From: Mobilitalea sibirica
GTDB taxonomy: Bacteria; Bacillota; Clostridia; Lachnospirales; Lachnospiraceae
DNA: 64,000 nt
Reading direction: 5' to 3'
Assembly: GCF_015999265.1 (NCBI RefSeq)
Contig: NZ_JAEAGR010000011.1
Span: 62,001-126,000, forward strand
Under the pieces are notes generated by a model that ran no database searches, was not told where the DNA came from, and saw only the letters and a list, made by a program, of their open reading frames with translations. Below are positions 37,141 through 45,774 of the stretch, one piece after another. The position numbers and the translations under genes are program-made. Position 1 is the first letter of the stretch. Every line of letters begins with the position of its first letter.

Positions 37141-37159
37141 TTGTGCACAAAATGCACAA
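37141..37159. promoter_or_regulatory. Palindromic site upstream of the aminotransferase gene
   Basis: TTGTGCA (37141-37147), CAAAA, TGCACAA (37153-37159) form perfect seven-base arms, a size typical of a dimeric repressor operator. TTGACA occurs at 37169-37174, but no -10 at proper distance is visible; TATAAT at 37218-37223 is too far away. The whole 470-base gap from 36846 to 37315 otherwise holds only the rny terminator and AT-rich sequence. Confidence 0.4.
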
Positions 37160-37315
37160 TATTTCCGTTTGACACGGACATATGACGTTAGTGCAGAAAC
37201 TTTTTTTCATTTTTTTCTATAATTTTATTGCATTATTAAAACTTATATATTACAATGTAAAATAAATTCTTGAAAAGTACTACATTAGATTATAAAAATA
37301 TAGGAAGGTACAATT

Positions 37316-38515
37316 ATGGCATTAACACTATCAAAGAAAGCACAGGCAGTAAAGCCTTCTTCGACCTTATCAATTACAGCTAAGGCGAAGGAATTAAAAG
37401 AAAAGGGAATTGACGTAGTGGGTTTTGGTGCAGGTGAACCGGATTTTAATACGCCTGATAATATTTGCGAAGCTGCGATTGAAGCTATTCATGCCGGTTT
37501 TACAAAATATACCCCGGCAGACGGAACTTTAGAATTAAAGAAAGCGGTATGCGAGAAATTCCTGAAGTTTAACGGATTGAGATATGAGACCAATCAAGTG
37601 GTAGTAAGTAACGGCGGTAAACATTCCCTTACGAATATCTTTACTGCAATTATAAATCCGGGTGACGAAGTTATTATTCCTGCTCCCTATTGGTTAAGTT
37701 ATCCGGAGATTGTTAAGCTGGCTGACGGTGTTCCTGTTTTTATTCGTACAGATAAGAGTCAAAATTATAAAGTAACCGCAACACAGATAGAAGCTGTATG
37801 CACGGATCGGACGAAAGCTTTGATATTAAACTCGCCAAATAATCCTTCCGGCATGATATATACAAGAGAAGAACTGGAAGCAATTGCAGAAGTGGCTGTA
37901 AGAAAAGATTTTTATGTTGTATCCGATGAGATGTATGAGAATCTTATCTACGGTGATGATCATCCGGTAAGTATAGCATCTTTGAATGATGAAATATATA
38001 AAAGAACAATTACCTGCAGCGGCGTAGCAAAAAGTTATTCTATGACCGGCTGGAGAATCGGTTACACAGGCTCTTCGAAGGAAATTGCTAAGTTAATGAG
38101 TAGCGTACAAAGTCATCAGACCTCTAATCCCAATTCCATAGCTCAAAAAGCAGCTTACGAAGCACTTATGGGTTCACAGGATTCTGTTTTTGCCATGAAT
38201 GAGGAATTTAATAAACGTAGAGATTATATGTTTGATAGAATCTCCAACATGAGATTACTTTCAGCATTAAAACCTCAGGGTGCGTTCTATATGTTTGTTG
38301 ATATTAGTGAAACTTTGGATAAGGAATACAAGGGAACGAAAATAAATACGGTAAGTAATCTTGCAAAAATATTAATTGAGGATTTTAATGTTGCGGTAAT
38401 TCCCTGTGATGATTTCGGTTTTTCGGACCACATTCGTTTGTCTTATGCCATATCCATTGAACAAATTAAAAAGGGACTTAATCGTATTGAAAAATTATTA
38501 AATGAATTAAGATAA
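37316..38515 (+). CDS. Class I pyridoxal-phosphate aminotransferase (aspartate aminotransferase type)
   Basis: 399 residues of fold-type I, subgroup I-gamma. Evidence: GFGAGEPDFNTPDNI near the N-terminus, KYTPADGTLELKKAV, LNSPNNPSGMIYTREELEAIA, SDEMYENLIY, the Schiff-base lysine in CSGVAKSYSMTGWRIGY, and IRLSYA with the substrate-binding Arg at the C-terminus. Aspartate is the most likely amino donor, but related enzymes act on aromatic amino acids or prephenate, so no symbol is given. GGAAGGTACAATT precedes the ATG. A strong terminator follows. Confidence 0.9.
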   Translation: MALTLSKKAQAVKPSSTLSITAKAKELKEKGIDVVGFGAGEPDFNTPDNICEAAIEAIHAGFTKYTPADGTLELKKAVCEKFLKFNGLRYETNQVVVSNGGKHSLTNIFTAIINPGDEVIIPAPYWLSYPEIVKLADGVPVFIRTDKSQNYKVTATQIEAVCTDRTKALILNSPNNPSGMIYTREELEAIAEVAVRKDFYVVSDEMYENLIYGDDHPVSIASLNDEIYKRTITCSGVAKSYSMTGWRIGYTGSSKEIAKLMSSVQSHQTSNPNSIAQKAAYEALMGSQDSVFAMNEEFNKRRDYMFDRISNMRLLSALKPQGAFYMFVDISETLDKEYKGTKINTVSNLAKILIEDFNVAVIPCDDFGFSDHIRLSYAISIEQIKKGLNRIEKLLNELR

Positions 38516-38535
38516 GAAGAGAATATCAAATTTAC

Positions 38536-38581
38536 ATAGGTAGTGTTTTATTAAATTTCGATAAAACACTACCTATTTTTT
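38536..38581 (+). terminator. Rho-independent terminator of the aminotransferase gene
   Basis: ATAGGTAGTGTTTTAT (38536-38551) and ATAAAACACTACCTAT (38561-38576) give a perfect 16-base stem with a nine-base loop, followed by a T run. The remaining sequence up to proC (to 38899) is AT-rich, includes a short AAAAGATAAAAAGATAAAAAG tract near 38770, and shows no feature I can support. Confidence 0.93.
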
Positions 38582-38899
38582 CATTATTATGCTAGAATAG
38601 CAATAAATACAATAAAAGACTGTTAATATCCATATAAGTTAGATATTTACATATGAAACAGATTAAAGTATATTATTTTTATAATATATGGCGCAAAGTC
38701 GAATCAAAGTTCAAGGTTAGACTATATTGACTTCATAAGGTGAATAAAGCGGTAAGCAAGTATAAAGAGATAAAAGATAAAAAGATAAAAAGAGTATCTC
38801 GCTTATACATGTATAAATTAAACTTTTGATATACACAGATTATATTAATTGATTATGAGAGAAGATATATATAAAAATAGATGGAAAGAAGGAAATGAT

Positions 38900-39709
38900 A
38901 TGGCATTATTCGGTTTTATTGGTGTAGGAAATATGGGATATCCTTTACTAAGGGCTGCTATCAGATGCTTTGGTGAAGAACAGGTTACTTTTTTTGATGT
39001 ATCCTTACAACAAAGAAATAAAGTTACAGAGGATACCGGTATCCCCTGTGCGAAAGATAATATAGCTGTAGTTAATAATTGCAAGTATCTGGTTTTAGTG
39101 GTAAAACCGCAGTATTTTACTGATGTATTAAAACAAATTAAGGATTATGTCAAAGAAGATCATGTTATAATCTCTATTGCAGCCGGTATAACGATCGATA
39201 CAATAAAGTCCGAACTTTATGGCTCTATCCGCATTGTTAGGGCTATGCCCAACACTCCGGCTATGGTTCTACAGGGAATGACAGGTGTTAGCTATTCTAA
39301 GAATGATTTTTCTGGGGATGAACTTGAGACGTTAGATCGATTTTTCCTTTCTTACGGAAAATATGAGGTGTTTGATGAGCGGTTAATGAATGCTGTGATT
39401 TGTGCAAATGGCAGTTCTCCGGCTTATGTATATATGTTTATTGAAGCCTTAGCAGATAGTGTTGTAAGTTATGGTATTCCAAGGGATAAAGCCTATATAT
39501 TGGCAGCTCAGACAGTTCTTGGAGCAGCTACCATGGTGTTAGAGACAGGAGAACATCCAGGAAAACTAAAGGACAATGTCTGTTCCCCCGGAGGTACTAC
39601 CATCGCGGCGGTGAAAGCCTTAGAAGAGCATGGGTTAAGAAATGCTGTGATGAAGGCTACCGACGCCTGTTATGAAAAGGCAGTTTTTCTTACAAACACA
39701 AATAAGTAA
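38900..39709 (+). CDS. proC: Pyrroline-5-carboxylate reductase
   Basis: 269 residues, last enzyme of proline synthesis. The N-terminal Rossmann motif is FIGVGNMGYPLLRAAI. NADP-binding and active-site regions include VLVVKPQYFTDVLKQI, RAMPNTPAMVLQGMTG, ANGSSPAYVYMFIEALADS and LKDNVCSPGGTTIAAVKALEEHGLRNAV. The frame is open from 38849, but AGAAGGA five to ten bases before ATG 38900 and the Rossmann start settle the N-terminus. It lies 9 kb from proB-proA and is transcribed separately. Confidence 0.95.
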   Translation: MALFGFIGVGNMGYPLLRAAIRCFGEEQVTFFDVSLQQRNKVTEDTGIPCAKDNIAVVNNCKYLVLVVKPQYFTDVLKQIKDYVKEDHVIISIAAGITIDTIKSELYGSIRIVRAMPNTPAMVLQGMTGVSYSKNDFSGDELETLDRFFLSYGKYEVFDERLMNAVICANGSSPAYVYMFIEALADSVVSYGIPRDKAYILAAQTVLGAATMVLETGEHPGKLKDNVCSPGGTTIAAVKALEEHGLRNAVMKATDACYEKAVFLTNTNK

Positions 39710-39802
39710 AGAGAAATAGATTGGTACGAGATACATTTCCAATAATTCTACAAATGTAGTATATTGTTATATTTTATTATATTAATAAAAGAGGAGTAAA
39801 AC

Positions 39803-40342
39803 ATGGACCAATATAAGAGACTTAACAGAGAATTATCCTTTAAGGGTAATATTATAGATTTTTACAGTGATACCATAGAAATCAACGGTGAAAGGAAAAC
39901 AACCTTTGATTTTATTCATCATAACGGAGCATCTGCAATGATACCGGTAGATAAGGACGGAAAAATTCTAATGGTAAGACAATATAGAAATGCTATTGAC
40001 AGTTATACCCTTGAGATTCCAGCCGGCGGATTAAATAAAGGAGAAGATAATTTAACCTGTGCCATTAGAGAATGTGAAGAAGAGACCGGATACATAGCCG
40101 GAAAGGCTCATCACTTAATCGATATCTATACAACGGTTGCTTTCAGTAATGAAAAAATCAGTATATTTTATACGAATGATTTAACCCCATCAAAGCAAAA
40201 TCTTGATGAAGATGAATATGTTACGATTGAAAAACATTCCTTAGACGAGATTATTAAGATGATTTACAATGGAACCATTCAAGATGCTAAAACAATTGCC
40301 GGAATTCTAGCTTATAAAACAAAACAGACCACAGATAAATAG
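39803..40342 (+). CDS. NUDIX hydrolase, ADP-ribose pyrophosphatase type
   Basis: 179 residues. The NUDIX box reads GGLNKGEDNLTCAIRECEEETGY, matching G-x5-E-x7-R-E-x2-E-E-x-G. The preceding MVRQYRNAIDSYTLEIPAG is typical of ADP-sugar pyrophosphatases (NudF/YqkG group). It would hydrolyse ADP-ribose to AMP and ribose-5-phosphate, limiting free ADP-ribose. In Bacillus the homologue yqkG sits near spoIIM and xerD, and the same order occurs here. GAGGAGTAAAAC precedes the ATG. Confidence 0.92.
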   Translation: MDQYKRLNRELSFKGNIIDFYSDTIEINGERKTTFDFIHHNGASAMIPVDKDGKILMVRQYRNAIDSYTLEIPAGGLNKGEDNLTCAIRECEEETGYIAGKAHHLIDIYTTVAFSNEKISIFYTNDLTPSKQNLDEDEYVTIEKHSLDEIIKMIYNGTIQDAKTIAGILAYKTKQTTDK

Positions 40343-40441
40343 ATCGCTCTTAATGATACCTAAAGCTTGTTCTATTTTTTTATTTCTGTCATATGTATGG
40401 ATTAAGAGAAGGTATGATATCATCCATATAAGGAGCAGGCT

Positions 40442-41053
40442 ATGAAACAATTGAAACTACAGTTACATCGATTGAGTGCTTTACAACTGGCGATTATATT
40501 ATTAATACTGGGCTTGTTTATCGGTATTTTTTTTGCTAATGTTTTTCGAAATTCTTATCAAGAGCAAATAAATGAATACCAAAATACGGTTTTTCAAAGC
40601 GTAACAACGAAGGATATTAATTACTCCGGATTATTCACATATGTACTAGGTAAGAATTTTAAAGAATTTGCTTATTTTTGGATGTTTAGTATTACCATTC
40701 TGGGTATCCCGTATATGGCATATAAGATATTTTCGTTTGGTTTTTCAGCAGGCTTTTTTATCTCAGCCGTCGCCATGAATTATGGGTTTAAAGGAATACT
40801 CTTAATTCTTGTATATATATTTCCCCATGGACTGATTTATCTCCCGATTGCTATGTTTAGTTTATATAAAGGATATACACTGTGTCAAACCGTATATTTT
40901 GACAATAGAAATTATCTTGGCAGTATATTTAAACTTGTCAAACCGTATTTGCTTATTATATTATTGTTAGCCATAATTTTATTGGCCGGCAGTTTTCTGG
41001 AAGCGTATATTGGAGCTTTCATATTAAAGAAAACATTGGGCTTATTTGTTTAG
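40442..41053 (+). CDS. spoIIM: Stage II sporulation protein M
   Basis: 203 residues, integral membrane protein with about five membrane segments (LAIILLILGLFIGIFFANVF first, LLIILLLAIILLAGSFLEAYI last). SpoIIM joins SpoIID and SpoIIP in the complex that drives engulfment of the forespore. The NUDIX gene upstream and xerD-like gene downstream reproduce the Bacillus order. AAGGAGCAGGCT precedes the ATG. Confidence 0.9.
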   Translation: MKQLKLQLHRLSALQLAIILLILGLFIGIFFANVFRNSYQEQINEYQNTVFQSVTTKDINYSGLFTYVLGKNFKEFAYFWMFSITILGIPYMAYKIFSFGFSAGFFISAVAMNYGFKGILLILVYIFPHGLIYLPIAMFSLYKGYTLCQTVYFDNRNYLGSIFKLVKPYLLIILLLAIILLAGSFLEAYIGAFILKKTLGLFV

Positions 41054-41123
41054 TCCATGATTAATAATTTCTACAATTGATATTAAGAACATTCAATTGG
41101 TATAGCAAATGAGGAGGTAGGAA

Positions 41124-41999
41124 ATGGAATTCTATATCGGCGATTTTGTTACATATCTGAAAGAAATAAAACATGCTTCCCACAATACCGTACAGGCTTA
41201 TCAGGCAGACTTAAAAAGACTGGAGAGTTTCTTAATGAAACAAAATATTACTACGGTACATAAAATAAGTGAGACTTGTTTGAATTCTTATGTATTGTCG
41301 TTGGAAAAAGAGGGACTATCCCCAGCCTCCGTATCTAGAAACATTGCCTCCATGAAAGCATTTTTTCTATTCTTATTAAAGAAAGGTATGATAAACGGTG
41401 ATCCTTCTGAAAGGATAAAACCACCTAAAATAGTTAAAAAGCCACCACAAACAATACAGACTGATTTAATAGACAAGCTGTTAAAGCAACCGGATGTTAA
41501 AACGAAAAAAGGGATACGGGACAAGGCCATGCTGGAGTTACTATATGCAACAGGAATGAAGGTAACACAACTTATTTCTATTCGGCTTTCTGATATTAAT
41601 CTGAATGGCAAATATCTGACCTGTAGGGATAAAAAAGAAAGAAACATTCCGTTCGGCAAAACTGCAAAAGAAGCCATACAACAGTATTTAGCGATCCGAC
41701 AAGAGGAATTTAATAAACAAAACAGTGATTTGTTATTTATGAACACTTCAGGAGAGCAGTTAAGCAGACAGGGATTTTGGAAAATACTGAAGGGCTATGC
41801 GAATGCGGTAGGTATCAAAAATGTTAATCCAAATGCGATACGTCATTCTTTTGCCGCACATTTATTAGAAAATGGTGCTGATCTTGTAAGCGTGCAGGAA
41901 TTTTTAGGTCACTCTGATATTAGTACAACACAGCTATATTTGAATCATAGCTATAAAAACAGCAGAGAGGTATATTTAAATACTCATCCGAGAGCTTAA
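41124..41999 (+). CDS. XerD-like tyrosine recombinase with two altered active-site residues
   Basis: 291 residues, normal Xer length. N-terminal SAM-like core-binding domain (about 1-95) and catalytic domain (about 110-285). The expected catalytic set is Arg-Lys-His-Arg-His-Tyr. Lys171 (KKERNIP), Arg240, His263 (LGHSD) and Tyr272 (TTQLY) are present. The first Arg, normally in ATGLRVSEL, is Lys146 in ATGMKVTQL, and the second-motif His (PHxLRH) is Asn237 in PNAIRH. It sits after spoIIM, where xerD lies in Bacillus, so it is probably the orthologue by position. Whether it still recombines dif is uncertain. GAGGAGGTAGGAA precedes the ATG. Confidence 0.85.
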   Translation: MEFYIGDFVTYLKEIKHASHNTVQAYQADLKRLESFLMKQNITTVHKISETCLNSYVLSLEKEGLSPASVSRNIASMKAFFLFLLKKGMINGDPSERIKPPKIVKKPPQTIQTDLIDKLLKQPDVKTKKGIRDKAMLELLYATGMKVTQLISIRLSDINLNGKYLTCRDKKERNIPFGKTAKEAIQQYLAIRQEEFNKQNSDLLFMNTSGEQLSRQGFWKILKGYANAVGIKNVNPNAIRHSFAAHLLENGADLVSVQEFLGHSDISTTQLYLNHSYKNSREVYLNTHPRA

Positions 42000-42140
42000 T
42001 GATAAGTTTATTCATTATTTATGAGCATTCAAATGAGTATCATAATGAGCTATACATTGTTATAATTTATGTAGACTTTTACAATTAGAATCGTACTAAT
42101 TAAGTTTCAAACCGGATATATGAAACACTTTATTTAAATA

Positions 42141-42203
42141 TAATAAGGAGCATTACTTCTGTCTTTATAAATGAAAAGATAGAAGTAATGCTCCTTATTA
42201 TAT
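42141..42203. terminator. Bidirectional terminator between xerD-like and DAHP synthase genes
   Basis: TAATAAGGAGCATTACTTCT (42141-42160) and AGAAGTAATGCTCCTTATTA (42181-42200) are perfect 20-base arms with a further inner TCTTT/AAAGA pairing. The arms end in A/T-rich runs on both sides, so it can stop transcription from both converging genes. Confidence 0.9.
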
Positions 42204-42241
42204 AATATTACATTTGTTTTAATATCCCTTATAACGATCGA

Positions 42242-43270
42242 TTACAGACCATCAGCTATGGTATAAATAAGTTTTTCGGAATCCTTCCAGCCAAGACATG
42301 GATCGGTGATTGATTTTCCATAAATACGGTTATCTACTTTTTGTGTTCCTTCTTCAATATAACTTTCAATCATAACACCTTTAACTAATTTTGCTATATC
42401 AGAGGATACTCTGCGGCTATGAAGAACTTCTTTTATGATACGGGGTTGTTCTTTATACAGTTTATTGGAATTCGCGTGATTAGAATCTATAATAGCAACA
42501 GGATTATCAAGATCTCTTTTCTTATACATATCAACCAATCGGATCAAATCCTCATAGTGATAATTTGGTATAGACTGACCATGTTTATTAACCGCACCAC
42601 GTAAAATTGTGTGTGCCAAGGGATTTCCTGAGGTAATTACTTCCCAGGTTCTATATAAGAATGTGTGACTTGCCTGGGCTGCCACTACAGAGTTAAGCAT
42701 TACGGAAAAATCACCACTGGTAGGATTCTTCATACCGGCAGGGACATCCATACCGCTGATGGTAAGACGATGCTGTTGATTTTCTACGGAACGGGCACCG
42801 ACAGCGACATAGGAAAGGATATCTTCAACATAAGGCCAGTTTTCAGGATATAACATCTCATCTGCTGCGGTTAATCCTGTTTCGGCGATAGCCCGAAGAT
42901 GCATCTTTCTCATGGCGATTAAACCTTCCTGCAAATCCGGTTCTTTTTCAGGATCAGGCTGATGTACAATACCTTTATATCCTTCTCCGGTCGTTCTTGG
43001 TTTGTTCGTATATATTCTGGGTATTAAGATTAATTTATCCTCAACCTTTTCCTGAATCTTAGAAAGTCGGGATATATAATCGCATACCGCGTCTTCATTG
43101 TCAGCAGAACACGGGCCAATGATAACCAAAAATTTATCGGAAGCACCGGTTATGACATCTTTGATTTGTTTATCTCTTTCTTTTTTACGAAGGACATCCT
43201 TGGCCGGTAGAGGATATTTTCTAACCAGTTCTTCCGGCGAAATTACTTCTTTTACAAATTTAAAACTCAT
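42242..43270 (-). CDS. 3-deoxy-7-phosphoheptulonate (DAHP) synthase, AroF/G/H type
   Basis: 342 residues, class I-alpha DAHP synthase that condenses PEP and erythrose-4-phosphate to enter the shikimate pathway. Evidence: LVIIGPCSADNEDAV, IPRIYTNKPRTTGEGYKGIVHQPDP, VAVGARSVENQQHR with the conserved RSVENQ, GMKNPTSGDF and IDSNHANSNK. Feedback specificity (Phe, Tyr or Trp) cannot be read, so no letter is assigned. It is a lone gene on the minus strand with its own promoter and a shared terminator. AAGGGAGTTTGATAG precedes the ATG on the minus strand. Confidence 0.95.
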   Translation of the reverse strand: MSFKFVKEVISPEELVRKYPLPAKDVLRKKERDKQIKDVITGASDKFLVIIGPCSADNEDAVCDYISRLSKIQEKVEDKLILIPRIYTNKPRTTGEGYKGIVHQPDPEKEPDLQEGLIAMRKMHLRAIAETGLTAADEMLYPENWPYVEDILSYVAVGARSVENQQHRLTISGMDVPAGMKNPTSGDFSVMLNSVVAAQASHTFLYRTWEVITSGNPLAHTILRGAVNKHGQSIPNYHYEDLIRLVDMYKKRDLDNPVAIIDSNHANSNKLYKEQPRIIKEVLHSRRVSSDIAKLVKGVMIESYIEEGTQKVDNRIYGKSITDPCLGWKDSEKLIYTIADGL

Positions 43271-43300
43271 TCTATCAAACTCCCTTTTGTTAATTGATTT

Positions 43301-43329
43301 ATTTTATACTTTTTTTATTGGTACGTCAA
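43301..43329 (-). promoter_or_regulatory. Promoter of the DAHP synthase gene
   Basis: On the minus strand TTGACG (43329-43324) and TAAAAT (43306-43301) are 17 bases apart, ending 30 bases before the start codon. The rest of the 339-base divergent gap up to pdp has a TATAAT-like box near 43517 without a clear -35 partner and nothing else I can support. Confidence 0.6.
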
Positions 43330-43609
43330 TCCAATATTACAAACATAGTGAAAAAATTATAAACCTAATGAAAAATCAGCAAAAATTTCGATAAATCGAA
43401 GGATAGCAACATCTGTTTTATATGATTCATATAATTTTATCCTATTTTAGAAATAATCGAATCGTTTATAAGGAAAAATTTCGGTAATGGGATAGGATTT
43501 CTTTCTATTCTATAGTATAATAATTGGCAATAAGGATATACCATACTAAAAACATAAGCAAAACACATCAAATTGAAAGACCGAATAATGATTAATGGAG
43601 AGAGTGATT

Positions 43610-44938
43610 ATGATGCAAATGTATGATTTAATTGATAAGAAGAAAAAGAAAGGCAATTTAACCCGTGAGGAGATTGATTTTATTATAAAGGGATATACGG
43701 ATGGAACGATTCCGGATTACCAGATGTCAGCTTTTCTGATGGCAGTATGTTTAAATGGAATGAATCAGAAGGAAACTGCAGATCTGACCATAGCGATGGC
43801 GAATAGCGGAGACCGAATGGATTTATCAAAGATTACCGGTGTTAAGGTTGACAAACACAGCACCGGTGGTGTAGGTGATAAAACATCCTTGGTTTTAAGT
43901 CCCATGGTAGCATCACTGGGTATTCCAGTGGCTAAGATGTCGGGTAGAGGTCTTGGTCATACAGGAGGAACGATTGATAAATTAGAAAGTTTCCCCGGAT
44001 TTTCCACCTCCTTAACGACGGACCAGTTTATCGCTAATGTTAATAAAATCAAGATGGCTATTGTTGGACAAACGGCAAACCTTGCCCCGGCAGATAAAAA
44101 AATATACGCCTTAAGAGATGTTACGGCAACGGTTGACAACATATCATTAATCGCTAGCAGTATCATGAGCAAGAAATTAGCTTCCGGTTCCGATGTAATT
44201 GTTTTAGATGTGAAAACCGGTAGTGGGGCATTTATGAAAAGCTATGAGGATTCCCTGGCATTGGCAAAGGAAATGGTGCAAATCGGTACCATAGCCGGCA
44301 GAAAAACCTATGCCGTTATCACGGATATGAATCAACCCCTTGGGAACATGGTTGGTAATAACCTCGAAGTAATGGAGGCAATTCATACCTTAAAGGGAGA
44401 GGGGCCTGCAGATCTTCTTGAGGTAAGTCTGACCTTAGCTTCCTATATGTTACTGGGAGCAGGAAGGGCTGCTTCGATAGAAGAAGCCAAAGAACTACTT
44501 AAAGAAACAATAAGTAGTAAAAAGGCACTTGAAAAGCTGGCGGAATTTATAGAAGGTCAGGGTGGTAATTCGGAGGCAGTTTATAATACAGACCTTCTTG
44601 AGAAAGCAAAGATAGTGGAAGAGGTTTATGCACCGGGGGATGGATATGTAACCTATATTCATACGGATGAAGTTGGTATGACTTCCTTACTTCTTGGAGG
44701 AGGCAGAGAAACGAAAGATAGTATCATTGATTTAAGTGTGGGAATAAAGATTCATAAAAAATTAGGAGATCCGGTCCTGAAAGGGGAAGCCCTGGCAACT
44801 TTGTATGCCAATGATCAAAATAAGCTTAATAGGGCGAAAGCCAGATTATTGGGTGCCTATGTAATTGGTAAGGAACAGCCGGAAGAGAAGCCATATGTAT
44901 ATGCTGTGGTGACAAAGGATGGCGTTCTACAACTGTAG
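43610..44938 (+). CDS. pdp: Pyrimidine-nucleoside phosphorylase
   Basis: 442 residues. It cleaves uridine, thymidine and deoxyuridine with phosphate. The thymidine/pyrimidine phosphorylase signature is present: KVDKHSTGGVGDKTSLVLSPMVASLG and SGRGLGHTGGTIDKLESFPGF, with LRDVTATVDNISLIASSIMSKKLA and LDVKTGSGAFMK. The C-terminal PYNP domain follows (VYAPGDGYVTYIHTDEVG). ATGs lie at 43595, 43610 and 43613; GGAGAG at 43597-43602 is best placed for 43610. In Bacillus pdp follows drm and punA; neither is here. Confidence 0.94.
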   Translation: MMQMYDLIDKKKKKGNLTREEIDFIIKGYTDGTIPDYQMSAFLMAVCLNGMNQKETADLTIAMANSGDRMDLSKITGVKVDKHSTGGVGDKTSLVLSPMVASLGIPVAKMSGRGLGHTGGTIDKLESFPGFSTSLTTDQFIANVNKIKMAIVGQTANLAPADKKIYALRDVTATVDNISLIASSIMSKKLASGSDVIVLDVKTGSGAFMKSYEDSLALAKEMVQIGTIAGRKTYAVITDMNQPLGNMVGNNLEVMEAIHTLKGEGPADLLEVSLTLASYMLLGAGRAASIEEAKELLKETISSKKALEKLAEFIEGQGGNSEAVYNTDLLEKAKIVEEVYAPGDGYVTYIHTDEVGMTSLLLGGGRETKDSIIDLSVGIKIHKKLGDPVLKGEALATLYANDQNKLNRAKARLLGAYVIGKEQPEEKPYVYAVVTKDGVLQL

Positions 44939-45102
44939 ATCACATAAGGTGACAGTATGTCCGTTTCACATATAAATCATTCAGTGAAAACGTACAATTA
45001 ATATTGTATGAAATATTCAATAATCCCTTTTCTTTTCATAGAATTATATTAGGAATATATTTATTCTCTAAATTCTTTTATGATAAGAAAAGGGGTTATT
45101 TT

Positions 45103-45681
45103 ATGTTTAAATACTTACCTCACAGAAAGAAAGGCTGTGCTCTGTGTAATCTTTACAAAACGACGATCATCATTGTTGCAGTCATATTAATATTGAATCT
45201 AATCGTTATGAATACCTCCGTATATTTTCGTAAAACGATACAGCTACCTTTTTCTCTACATTTAAATAAACAAGATATCATATTAGCGAAGGGAGAAGAA
45301 GCGAAGCTATTCGTTTATGGAATTAATAAACGGGTATCCTATTCATCGACTAATTTTCGTGTAGCTGGAGTTAATTTTAATGGAAGAGTTCATGCTTATC
45401 AGACCGGTAAAACCTTCATTCTTGCTAAGGTAGACGGTAAGATATTAAAATGCAGAGTTCGGGTTATTGATATCAATAAGGACCGACTGTCTCTTTATGT
45501 GGGTGATGATTATCGATTGAGAATAAAAGGCATCTTTTCCATTCCGGAATGGAAAAGCAGTAATAAGAAGGTGGCAACGGTCAGTATGTTCGGTTATGTG
45601 AAAGCAAAAGAAAAGGGTACTACGATAATATCTGCGAAGGTGAAAGGTAAAACGATAAAATGCATTGTAAAAGTAAAATGA
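45103..45681 (+). CDS. Small membrane-anchored protein with bacterial Ig-like (Big_2) repeats
   Basis: 192 residues. A basic, cysteine-containing N-terminus (MFKYLPHRKKGCALCNLYK) leads into one membrane segment at about residues 20-41. Two Ig-like modules follow: KGEEAKLFVYGINKRVSYSSTNFRVAGVNFNGRVHAYQTGKTFILAKVDGKILKCRVRV and YRLRIKGIFSIPEWKSSNKKVATVSMFGYVKAKEKGTTIISAKVKGKTIKCIVKV. The pattern 'SSNKKVATV...GYVKAKEKGTTIISA' is typical of Big_2. AAAAGGGG precedes ATG 45103; the frame is open from 45004. It lies 93 bases before a D-Ala-D-Ala carboxypeptidase gene. Function unknown; a surface role is inferred. Confidence 0.75.
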   Translation: MFKYLPHRKKGCALCNLYKTTIIIVAVILILNLIVMNTSVYFRKTIQLPFSLHLNKQDIILAKGEEAKLFVYGINKRVSYSSTNFRVAGVNFNGRVHAYQTGKTFILAKVDGKILKCRVRVIDINKDRLSLYVGDDYRLRIKGIFSIPEWKSSNKKVATVSMFGYVKAKEKGTTIISAKVKGKTIKCIVKVK

Positions 45682-45774
45682 TTTTCATATTTGAGACAAA
45701 TTTATCGGAAGGATTGTTCTATTTTTATATGGCATGGATTAAAATATTAATAATAGTATTTTACGGAGTAAAAC

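Noticed and set aside
45004-45102. Longer start for the Ig-like protein
   Set aside because: The extra 33 residues come from an AT-rich gap with a TTG start and no ribosome binding site; AAAAGGGG is correctly spaced for ATG 45103.
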